Shown: positions 50,187-56,599 of the stretch, piece by piece
Layout of the letters: each line of letters begins with the position of its first letter
Numbering within the stretch: position 1 is the stretch's first letter
Assembly: GCF_009557055.1 (NCBI RefSeq)
Contig: NZ_CP045649.1
Span: 1,029,501 to 1,093,500, forward strand
Origin: Nocardioides sp. dk884
Lineage (GTDB): Bacteria > Actinomycetota > Actinomycetes > Propionibacteriales > Nocardioidaceae
Reading direction: 5' to 3'
Length of the DNA: 64,000 nucleotides
The notes under the pieces: generated by a model
The model's database searches: none
What the model was told of the DNA's origin: nothing
The model's input: only the letters and a program-made list of their open reading frames with translations
Program-made: the position numbers and the translations under genes

Positions 50187-51452
50187 ATGTTCAAGAACTT
50201 CTGGTACGCCGTCGAATTCGCCACCGACGTTGTCCCCGGCAAGCCCAAGAGGGTCAAGGTGCTGGGTCAGCAGCTGGTCCTCTACCGCAAGAACAGCGAC
50301 AACTCCGTCGTCGCGATGTCGGACCTGTGCGTGCACCGCGGTGCCGCGCTCTCCGACGGTGAGGTCAAGGGCGACTGCATCACCTGCCCGTACCACGGCT
50401 GGGAGTACAACCCCGCCGGTGAGGTCACCAAGATCCCCGCGCACCCCGACAAGGGCATCCCGCGCAAGGCCCGCATCGACTCCTACCCCGTGCAGGAGAA
50501 GTACATGATGGTGTGGGTCTACATGGGCGACCTGCCCGAGGAGGACCGCCCGCCGATCCCGGACTGGTCCGCGGTCGACGACACCGACACCTACGCCGCC
50601 GTCACCGGCAGCTTCTTGTGGAAGTCCAACTACGAGCGCATCCTCGAGAACGGCGTCGACGTCGCGCACACGCCGTTCGTGCACGGCGGCGTCTTCGGCA
50701 ACCCCGAGAAGCCCGAGGTCCCCGAGTTCGAGATCGAGGAGGGCCCCTGGCACTGCAAGGTGTCGGTGAAGCTCAACCCGCCGAAGTCGAAGGGCCTGTG
50801 GGGCATCATCAACCCCAACAAGCAGGACCTGGCGAACCGCCCGCAGGTGCCGGTCTCCACCACCTGGTGGCTGCCGAACATGATCCTGCTCGAGGTCGAC
50901 ACCCCGATGGGTGCGATGAAGATCTTCGACGTCAACATCCCGATCGACGAAGAGACCACGCTGGTCAAGTTCATCGCCCTGCGCACCTTCTTCAAGGGCA
51001 AGTGGGCCGACCGCGACGCCAAGCGCCGCGTGTTCAAGGTGCTCTACGAGGACCAGGCCATCGTCGACGCCGTGCGTCCCGAGCTGCTCCCGTTCGACCT
51101 CTCCGATGAGCTGCACGTCAAGAGCGACTACAACGCGGTGCTCTACCGCCGTCGTCGCCAGCAGCTCATCGACATGGGCTGGTCGGTCGAGGGCAACACG
51201 ATCGTCGGCGAGGGCCCGGCCCGCGTCGAGGCCCGCGTGATCCCCTCCCCGATCCGCAAGGAGGTGCCGGAGCTCGCCAGCGCGTGGAACTTCAAGGAGG
51301 TCCGCAGCCGCGAGATCAAGGCCGGCATCCAGGAGAAGGAGGCGGCCGCCAAGGACGTCGCTGCCGCCCGCAAGACCAAGGCCGCCACCAACGGCGCGGC
51401 CGCGAAGACCGCCACTGTGAACCCCACCAACAACGAGGACGTCAAGGCATGA
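50187..51452 (+). CDS. Rieske non-haem iron oxygenase, PAO-like
   Basis: This 421-residue oxygenase has a Rieske centre C48-x-H50 and C67-x2-H70 (CVHRGAALS, CPYHGWEY) and a mononuclear iron site N155-x2-D158-x2-H161-x4-H166 (ENGVDVAHTPFVH), the arrangement of pheophorbide a oxygenase and ketosteroid hydroxylase type enzymes. It would open or oxidise a ring using an outside reductase, which is not encoded nearby. From about 375 onward the tail is Lys/Ala-rich (EKEAAAKDVAAARKTKAA) and lacks the C-terminal membrane helix of plant PAO. AGGAGG precedes ATG 50187. It lies between two RCCR-like genes. Confidence 0.9.
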   Translation: MFKNFWYAVEFATDVVPGKPKRVKVLGQQLVLYRKNSDNSVVAMSDLCVHRGAALSDGEVKGDCITCPYHGWEYNPAGEVTKIPAHPDKGIPRKARIDSYPVQEKYMMVWVYMGDLPEEDRPPIPDWSAVDDTDTYAAVTGSFLWKSNYERILENGVDVAHTPFVHGGVFGNPEKPEVPEFEIEEGPWHCKVSVKLNPPKSKGLWGIINPNKQDLANRPQVPVSTTWWLPNMILLEVDTPMGAMKIFDVNIPIDEETTLVKFIALRTFFKGKWADRDAKRRVFKVLYEDQAIVDAVRPELLPFDLSDELHVKSDYNAVLYRRRRQQLIDMGWSVEGNTIVGEGPARVEARVIPSPIRKEVPELASAWNFKEVRSREIKAGIQEKEAAAKDVAAARKTKAATNGAAAKTATVNPTNNEDVKA

Positions 51453-52189
51453 GCCTGCCCGAGGAACTCTGCATCGGCACGCTGAACGAGATCGTCAAGC
51501 GTGGCAACCTGACCGAGATCACCGGGGCCGACGGCGGCCCCTTCCAGGTGCTCGGCTCCGTGATGGGCCCCGACCCGGTCGGCTCGGTCCGGATCTTCTC
51601 CGGCGAGAAGATCGCCAAGGTCGTCTACGTCGGCATCGTGGTCCCGCAGATCCAGATGGACAGCCACATGGTGTTCGCGTTCATGCCCGACGGCTCCCCG
51701 GTGCCGCACTACACCCTGGACTCGGTCCACGCCGGTGGGCACTACGCCTTCCACATCGACCTGATCCAGCGCGCCGACGCCGGCACCCACATGGTCTACA
51801 ACGACTGGGCGCACACCCCGCTCACCGAGGCCTACGAGCAGGTCAACGCGATGGAGGGGCTCTCCAAGGCCGCTCTCGAGCCGCGCCAGCTCACCGTGAT
51901 GTCGTCGTGGATGCTGGCCAGCCGTGCCAGCGAGGAGGCCTTCGGCAACCTCCACGCCCCGGTCAACGCCTACCTCGACCACTGGTTCTCCCTCGTCGAG
52001 GGCGGCGTGCCGACCGAGGTCACCGCCGACCTGGCCGACACCGACCTGGCGGCTCGCGACGCGAAGAACCGCGCGCTGCTCTTCAGCCCCGAGGTCGACA
52101 AGGTGTGGGCGCAGATCTCGCGCCTGCTCACCGAGCCGGTCGCGGAGAGCATCCGCCTGCAGCTGGTCGACAACGAGCTCCCTGCATGA
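51449..52189 (+). CDS. RCCR-like / bilin-reductase-fold protein (2)
   Basis: This 246-residue protein has the same general layout as the RCCR-like protein at 48352: a beta core (VPHYTLDSVHAGGHYAFHI, 85-103), an acidic-aromatic stretch MVYNDWAHTPLTEAYEQ, and a C-terminal helix pair with YLDHWFSLVEGG and DLAARDAKNRALLFSPEVDKVW. It lacks the SPTA block of the first protein. It overlaps the Rieske stop by ATGA. It may form a complex with it or act on another intermediate. The family call is by pattern, weaker than for the first. Confidence 0.55.
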   Translation: MSLPEELCIGTLNEIVKRGNLTEITGADGGPFQVLGSVMGPDPVGSVRIFSGEKIAKVVYVGIVVPQIQMDSHMVFAFMPDGSPVPHYTLDSVHAGGHYAFHIDLIQRADAGTHMVYNDWAHTPLTEAYEQVNAMEGLSKAALEPRQLTVMSSWMLASRASEEAFGNLHAPVNAYLDHWFSLVEGGVPTEVTADLADTDLAARDAKNRALLFSPEVDKVWAQISRLLTEPVAESIRLQLVDNELPA

Positions 52190-53139
52190 GCGAGGCCCAG
52201 GCCAGCGAGTGGCAGAAGCGCATCGCGGGGGAGTGGCACGGTCGTCCGTCGCTCTTCGACGCCGAGGGCAACCACGTCGGCTTCGAGCGGATCGCTCGCG
52301 CCAGCGTGGTCGAGAACGGTGAGACCAGCTATTGGATGAAGAGCCAGCTCGAGGGCACGGGGCCGTTGCGCAACCGCCTCGAGGTCGGCGCGACGTTCAA
52401 CTTCGGCATCGTCGACTCCGACGAGAACCGGGTCTACGTCGGGCCGGACTTCTTCGGCACCGGTCAGCCCTACGGCACCCTCGTCGACGCGAACTACTAC
52501 TCGCCGGCCTGGCAGGCCGACATGCACACCTGGAACCAGGTGCTGCCTGACGGCGACACGCAGGTCTACTCCTCGATCCTCTACGACGGCTGGTCGGTGG
52601 TGGCGCTGTTCAACGGCGTCTACAAGCGGACCTTCGACCACGAGACCAACCCCGAGACGCAGGCCTACGTCGAGGACTGGATCGCCGCCGAGACCCGGCG
52701 CGGTCCGGTCCCGCAGGTGCTGCCGACCAAGGAGGCCGGGACCTACTCCGGCGTCCTGGCGGTGGTGGGGGAGGACCAGAAGCCGGTCGGTGAGGTCGCG
52801 GTCCGCATCGAGCACGAGCCCGTCGGGCTGCGCTCGGTGCGGCACAGCGTGACCTGGACCGGCGCGCTGGAGCGCTCCTACACCTATGAGCGTCAGCGTG
52901 ACGGGGCCCGGGTGCTCTACGAGGGCCCCGAGGTCTACGGCAACGCCATGACCTTCGGCCGCGCGGTCTTCACCAACCAGCACCTGGTCGGCCCGGACCT
53001 GAAGGGCGTGGAGAAGATCCGCGGTCGGGAGTACGTCTTGGATCCCGAGACCCGCGACCTCGCGGTGGTGTGGCGGCTGTTCCACGGCGACCGCACCACC
53101 CACTTCGTGCACGGCCTGCTGACCTGGGAGGCCCGATGA
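52186..53139 (+). CDS. Beta-rich protein, possibly lipocalin-like, family unknown
   Basis: This 317-residue protein is mainly beta strands in two similar halves. The first starts IAGEWHGRPSLFDAEGNHV (9-27), the second after about 180. Trp and Tyr are frequent (YYSPAWQADMHTWNQ, YDGWSVVALFNGVYKRTF). The opening resembles that of the small protein at 22205 (MGEWEGEYVHLDPEG). Calycin-fold proteins often bind bilins, and bilin lyases of the CpcS/T type share this fold, so a carrier or isomerase role is possible. It overlaps both neighbours and is in the middle of the tetrapyrrole-like operon. Confidence 0.5.
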   Translation: MSEAQASEWQKRIAGEWHGRPSLFDAEGNHVGFERIARASVVENGETSYWMKSQLEGTGPLRNRLEVGATFNFGIVDSDENRVYVGPDFFGTGQPYGTLVDANYYSPAWQADMHTWNQVLPDGDTQVYSSILYDGWSVVALFNGVYKRTFDHETNPETQAYVEDWIAAETRRGPVPQVLPTKEAGTYSGVLAVVGEDQKPVGEVAVRIEHEPVGLRSVRHSVTWTGALERSYTYERQRDGARVLYEGPEVYGNAMTFGRAVFTNQHLVGPDLKGVEKIRGREYVLDPETRDLAVVWRLFHGDRTTHFVHGLLTWEAR

Positions 53140-53942
53140 GCGGCACCGACGGCCGCGTCGTCGTCGTCACCGGCGGCACCCGCGGCATCGGCCTGGGCCT
53201 GGCGCGTGAGTTCCTGGCCCGCGGGTGCCGGGTGGTGATCTGCGGTCGCAGCGACGCCGCGGTCGCCCACGCCCTCGGCGAGCTCGGTGCCGGTGAACGC
53301 GCGACCGGCCTGGCCACGGACGTGACCGACCGGGCGGCCGTCCAGGCGCTGTGGGAGCACGCCGTGGCGGCGTACGGCCGCGTCGACGTGTGGATCAACA
53401 ACGCCGGCATCTCCGCGCCGCACAGCACGATCGTGGCCGCCGACCCCAAGACCGTCTCCGATGTCTTCGCCGTCAACGTCTCCGGGGCCCACAACGGCTG
53501 CGCGGTGGCGGGCGCCGGGATGGCCACCCAGCCCGGCGGCGGCTGGGTGTGGAACATGGAGGGCTTCGGCTCCGACGGGCGCATCCAGGCCGGCATCGGC
53601 ATCTACGGCGCCTCCAAGCGCGCGGTCCGCTACCTGACCGAGGCGCTGGTCAAGGAGCACAAGGAGAGCCCGGTCAAGATCGGCTTCCTCTCCCCGGGGA
53701 TCGTCGTGACCGACCTGCTGGTCGGCGACTACGACGGCAAGCCCGAGGCGTTCGCGAAGGCCAAGAAGGTCTTCAACATCCTCGGCGACAAGGTCGAGAC
53801 GGTCACGCCGTACCTCGCCGAGAAGGTGCTCGCCGCGCAGAAGAACGGCGCGCGGGTCGAGTGGCTGACCAACGCCAAGGCGGCGCGGCGGTTCATGGGC
53901 GCCGGCTTCCGCAAGCGCGACCTGTTCGCCGAGGCGGGCTGA
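53136..53942 (+). CDS. Short-chain dehydrogenase, NYC1/NOL (chlorophyll b reductase)-like
   Basis: This 268-residue SDR has TGGTRGIG at 12-19, DVWINNAG at 84-91, and active-site Y157/K161 (YGASK). Two features, compared from memory, are as in plant NYC1/NOL: the WINNAG variant and the WNMEGFGSDG block (plant FNMDGAGSGG) in place of the common ISS motif, plus a SPGIVVTDLL stretch (plant SPGMVLTELL). NYC1/NOL reduce the C7-formyl of chlorophyll b. A carbonyl reduction on a tetrapyrrole is the best guess, but other SDR roles remain possible. It overlaps the next gene. Confidence 0.7.
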   Translation: MSGTDGRVVVVTGGTRGIGLGLAREFLARGCRVVICGRSDAAVAHALGELGAGERATGLATDVTDRAAVQALWEHAVAAYGRVDVWINNAGISAPHSTIVAADPKTVSDVFAVNVSGAHNGCAVAGAGMATQPGGGWVWNMEGFGSDGRIQAGIGIYGASKRAVRYLTEALVKEHKESPVKIGFLSPGIVVTDLLVGDYDGKPEAFAKAKKVFNILGDKVETVTPYLAEKVLAAQKNGARVEWLTNAKAARRFMGAGFRKRDLFAEAG

Positions 53943-54652
53943 TGGACGCCGCGCGCGGGGTCGACGTCTGCACCGAGTACGGCGTGGCCCTGGCCGTGGA
54001 GGACTTCGTCCCCTGCGTGCTGGCCCTCGCCGCGCTGGTGATCCTCGCCCAGGCGGTACGCCGGCGGGTGCCGGCCGCCTACCCGGTCGCCCTGATCGGC
54101 GGCCTGGTGGTCTCGGCGGGCGGCTTCGGCAAGGCCACCTGGAAGCTCCTGGTGGCCACCGGCTGCTGGGAGTACCCGTGGCTGGAGTCGCTGCTGTTCC
54201 CCTGCCTGGCCTTCGGGTTCTCCGCCGTCGCCTGGGCAGTGCTCAGCGCGATCAAGGGACGCGAGGTCGCGCCGCTGGGGTTCGTGCTCTTCCCGCTCGC
54301 GGCCGGCGTCGGCGCGGCCTGGATGAGCATCTCGGCCGGTGAGTACACCAACTGGCCGCTGCTGATCGCGGCCGCCGTGGGCGCCACGTTCCTCGGGGTC
54401 ACGCTGGCCGCCACCGCCTTCCGGGCGGGCAAGGCGTCGGTCGGCGTCCTGTTCGTGATCTACACCCTCGGCACCAACATCCTGCCGCCGCTGGCGGCGC
54501 AGCCCGAGCAGTCCGCGGAGCTGCAGTGGGCCGAGCAGCTGACCAACTCCGCGGTCCAGCTGTGCTTCCTGCTCGGGGCTCTCTGGCTGCGCGAACACAT
54601 GACGAGCAAGGCGGCCGGCGAGGCCGCCGAGAAGACAGGAGTGCCCGCGTGA
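53942..54652 (+). CDS. Membrane protein of unknown function
   Basis: This 236-residue protein has about seven hydrophobic segments (VPCVLALAALVILA, ALIGGLVVSAGGFGKATWKLL, LLFPCLAFGFSAVAW and later ones) and short loops. A Cys occurs in TGCWEYPW and another in LLFPCLAF. No family was recognised. The start overlaps the SDR stop (TGATG), and its stop overlaps the next GTG, so it is firmly in the operon. It may carry a pathway intermediate, anchor the soluble enzymes or take part in electron delivery. Confidence 0.7.
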   Translation: MDAARGVDVCTEYGVALAVEDFVPCVLALAALVILAQAVRRRVPAAYPVALIGGLVVSAGGFGKATWKLLVATGCWEYPWLESLLFPCLAFGFSAVAWAVLSAIKGREVAPLGFVLFPLAAGVGAAWMSISAGEYTNWPLLIAAAVGATFLGVTLAATAFRAGKASVGVLFVIYTLGTNILPPLAAQPEQSAELQWAEQLTNSAVQLCFLLGALWLREHMTSKAAGEAAEKTGVPA

Positions 54653-55398
54653 GCGTGGACCGTCTCGGCTGGCGCCGGAAGTTCGGCGTCATCGCCCCCA
54701 GCACCAACACCATCGTCCAGCCCGAGTTCGACATGATGCGGGTGCCCGGCGTGACCTCGCACTACGGGCGGATCTTCATCCCCGACGGCCGCATCGCGAC
54801 CGATGAGGGGATGGAGAACCTGCTGGTGCAGATCCGCGCCAACATGGACGCCTGCGTCGAGAGCCTGATGACGATGCAGCCCGACTACATGGTCATGGGC
54901 ATGAGCGCGGAGACGTTCTGGGACGGCGTCGAGGGCAACCGCGCCTTCGTCAAGCAGATCCAGGCGCTCACCGGCGGCCTGGGCGTGGCGACCGGCGCCG
55001 AGGGCTGCGAGCGCGCGCTGCACCTGTTCGGTGCCAAGAAGATCGCCGTGCTCACGCCGTACACGCCGATCGGCGATGCCAACGTGCGCAAGTTCTTCAC
55101 CGAGCTCGGCTTCGAGGTCGGCCAGATCAAGGGGCTGTGCGTGAACAGCGCGGTCGAGATCGCCCAGGTCAGCGAGAAGACGCTGCGCGAGTCGCTGGTC
55201 GAGATCAACGACTCCGACGTCGACGCGATCGTGCAGTGCGGCACCAACCTGTGCATGACCGAGCTCGCCGACGAGGCGGAGCGCTGGCTGGACAAGCCGG
55301 TGATCGCGATCAACGCCGCCACCTGGTGGATGGCGCTGCGCGACAACGGCATCGAGGACAAGCTGCACGGCTACGGCACGCTGCTGCGCGAGCACTGA
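54649..55398 (+). CDS. Maleate isomerase/arylmalonate decarboxylase family protein
   Basis: This 249-residue Asp/Glu-racemase-fold protein has APSTNTIVQPEF near 16-27, LTPYTPIGDANV and IVQCGTNLCMT. Maleate isomerases need two Cys. Here the second is kept (C197, QCGTNL), but the first position reads MGMSAETF, with Ser86. The one-Cys pattern is like arylmalonate decarboxylase. It may isomerise, racemise or decarboxylate a substituted maleate or malonate. GTG 54649 follows AGGAG. It ends the operon at a very strong terminator. Confidence 0.85.
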   Translation: MSVDRLGWRRKFGVIAPSTNTIVQPEFDMMRVPGVTSHYGRIFIPDGRIATDEGMENLLVQIRANMDACVESLMTMQPDYMVMGMSAETFWDGVEGNRAFVKQIQALTGGLGVATGAEGCERALHLFGAKKIAVLTPYTPIGDANVRKFFTELGFEVGQIKGLCVNSAVEIAQVSEKTLRESLVEINDSDVDAIVQCGTNLCMTELADEAERWLDKPVIAINAATWWMALRDNGIEDKLHGYGTLLREH

Positions 55399-55427
55399 CC
55401 CGCGCCGGCTTTCCACCGCTGGCACAA

Positions 55428-55469
55428 CGACGGGCCCGCACCGACCCACTGGTCGGTGCGGGCCCGTCG
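55428..55469 (+). terminator. Very strong terminator of the RCCR/Rieske operon
   Basis: A perfect 19-bp stem (55428-55446 with 55451-55469) and a CACT loop, 30 bases after the stop at 55398. It is the longest stem seen in the window. Confidence 0.85.
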
Positions 55470-55524
55470 TCGTTGTGGTGGTCGATGGTCGGCGGTGCGG
55501 GGGCGGCCGGTGGTCGGTGTCTTT

Positions 55525-55589
55525 CCGCGCAATTGCGCGGATAAGTACCTGCGGGCGGCCGAAACCGGTGTTTTTCAGCGCAATTGCGC
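55525..55589. repeat. Two related palindromes in direct repeat
   Basis: CCGCGCAATTGCGCGG (55525-55540) and GCGCAATTGCGC (55578-55589) are perfect palindromes set in a longer direct repeat of about 37 bases (GGTGTnTTTC and following), 53 bases apart. They lie in the 237-base gap between the operon terminator and the small membrane protein gene. They may be a protein-binding pair or a dispersed repeat. Confidence 0.7.
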
Positions 55590-55635
55590 AGTTACGTGCA
55601 CCCCGCAGGCCAGCACCCCGGACGCTGGCCCGTGC

Positions 55636-55794
55636 TCACTCGCCGACGGTGACGTCGTCAAAGGGGAGCAGCGGCTCGACGGCGGGGAAGACGACTGTCA
55701 TCAAGACGATGAGCACCAGTACGACGAGGGCCAGGGCCTCGAGGAGCTTCGCCCAGGTCGGGCCGGGCAGGATCCGCCACAGCGCTGCGTACAT
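55636..55794 (-). CDS. Small conserved membrane protein next to sortase
   Basis: This 52-residue protein has LWRILPGPTWAKLLEA, one membrane helix (ALVVLVLIVLMTVVF) and the end PLLPFDDVTVGE. The LPGPT start and LPFxDVTV end are typical of a small protein seen near class E sortases in actinobacteria. GAAGGAG precedes ATG 55794. It lies downstream of the sortase on the same strand, so they are probably co-transcribed. The function is unknown, perhaps in cell division or envelope assembly. Confidence 0.75.
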   Translation of the reverse strand: MYAALWRILPGPTWAKLLEALALVVLVLIVLMTVVFPAVEPLLPFDDVTVGE

Positions 55795-55806
55795 CGGGTC
55801 TCCTTC

Positions 55807-55849
55807 GGGGAGCGGGGAGCGGGGAGCAGGGAGCAGGGAGCAGGGAGCG
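55807..55849. repeat. Short tandem repeat, 7-bp unit
   Basis: GGGGAGC/GGGAGCA-type units repeat about six times between the sortase stop (55855) and the ribosome site of the small membrane protein gene. Slippage could change the spacing of the two genes. Confidence 0.8.
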
Positions 55850-55854
55850 CGGGA

Positions 55855-56520
55855 TCAGGCGAGGTCCGGCGGCGGGCCGGCCTCGGCGGCGTACCGCTCC
55901 ACGAGCTCGGCGCCGAGGACGAGCCGCTCGCTGGAGCCCCAGCGCGGGTGGCAGGTCACCAACGTCATGGTGCGCGCCGTGGGCTTGGCGCCCGGGAAGC
56001 CGGCGACCGGCTCGACGACCTCGACGGCGCTGGGGCTGACGATGCGGCTCCAGGTGACCTCATAGACCAGCCACTTGCCGACGGTCTCGACGATGATGCG
56101 GTCGCCCTCGCCGACCTGGTCGAGGTTCGCGAAGGGCTCCCCGTGGGTGGCGCGGTGCCCGGCGATGGCGAAGTTGCCGACCTGTCCGGGCAGCGCGGTG
56201 CCGGGGAAGTGGCCCGGGCCGCGGGCGAGGTCGGAGTCGCCGACGCCCTCGACGACCACCCACTCCCAGTCATCGCCCAGGGCGGGGATGTGGAGGACGC
56301 CGAAGCCCTCACCGGCCCGCGGGGTGCTCGCCTCGGCGGACTTCTGGGCGCCGTCCGAGGTGAGCTCGCGGAAGTCGTCCATCAGGCCGCGCTGCGCGGC
56401 CTGGGTCTGCTGGTTGGTCCAGACCAGCAGATAGAAGGCGAAGGCCAGCAGCACCAGTCCCGCGGTGATCGCGACCTCGGCGACGGCGCGGATTCCGGTG
56501 GAGATCACGGTTCGTAACAT
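55855..56520 (-). CDS. Class E sortase
   Basis: This 221-residue sortase has one N-terminal membrane helix (VAITAGLVLLAFAFYLLVW), catalytic H122 (AIAGHRATHG), C190 (LVTCHP) and R199 (SSERLV). It should join surface proteins to the cell wall or pili, and class E enzymes prefer LAxTG-like signals. No such signal is seen in this window, including in the exported protein at 56600. ATG 56520 is chosen so that the membrane helix is near the N-terminus. It is divergent from the exported protein, with an ATAT-type site between them. Confidence 0.92.
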   Translation of the reverse strand: MLRTVISTGIRAVAEVAITAGLVLLAFAFYLLVWTNQQTQAAQRGLMDDFRELTSDGAQKSAEASTPRAGEGFGVLHIPALGDDWEWVVVEGVGDSDLARGPGHFPGTALPGQVGNFAIAGHRATHGEPFANLDQVGEGDRIIVETVGKWLVYEVTWSRIVSPSAVEVVEPVAGFPGAKPTARTMTLVTCHPRWGSSERLVLGAELVERYAAEAGPPPDLA

Positions 56521-56532
56521 CGCTGACACCCT

Positions 56533-56543
56533 AAATAATATAT
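56533..56543. promoter_or_regulatory. Candidate GntR operator between sortase and exported protein
   Basis: AAATAATATAT is an imperfect match to the 5-1-5 motif. It lies 13 bases from the sortase start and 57 from the exported-protein start, so it might control both. Confidence 0.45.
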
Positions 56544-56599
56544 CATCGCCAAATCGGAGATCCGATGCAGGGACCGGCAGCCGAGGAGACGCTACGGCA

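Noticed and set aside
48352..55398. Steroid or simple aromatic degradation as the role of the Rieske operon
   Set aside because: Not excluded, but there are no meta-cleavage, KstD or beta-oxidation partners, and two RCCR-like proteins plus the NYC1/NOL-like SDR fit a tetrapyrrole better.
55807..55849. Tandem repeat considered as a CRISPR fragment
   Set aside because: The units are 7 bases with no spacers, and no cas gene is present.
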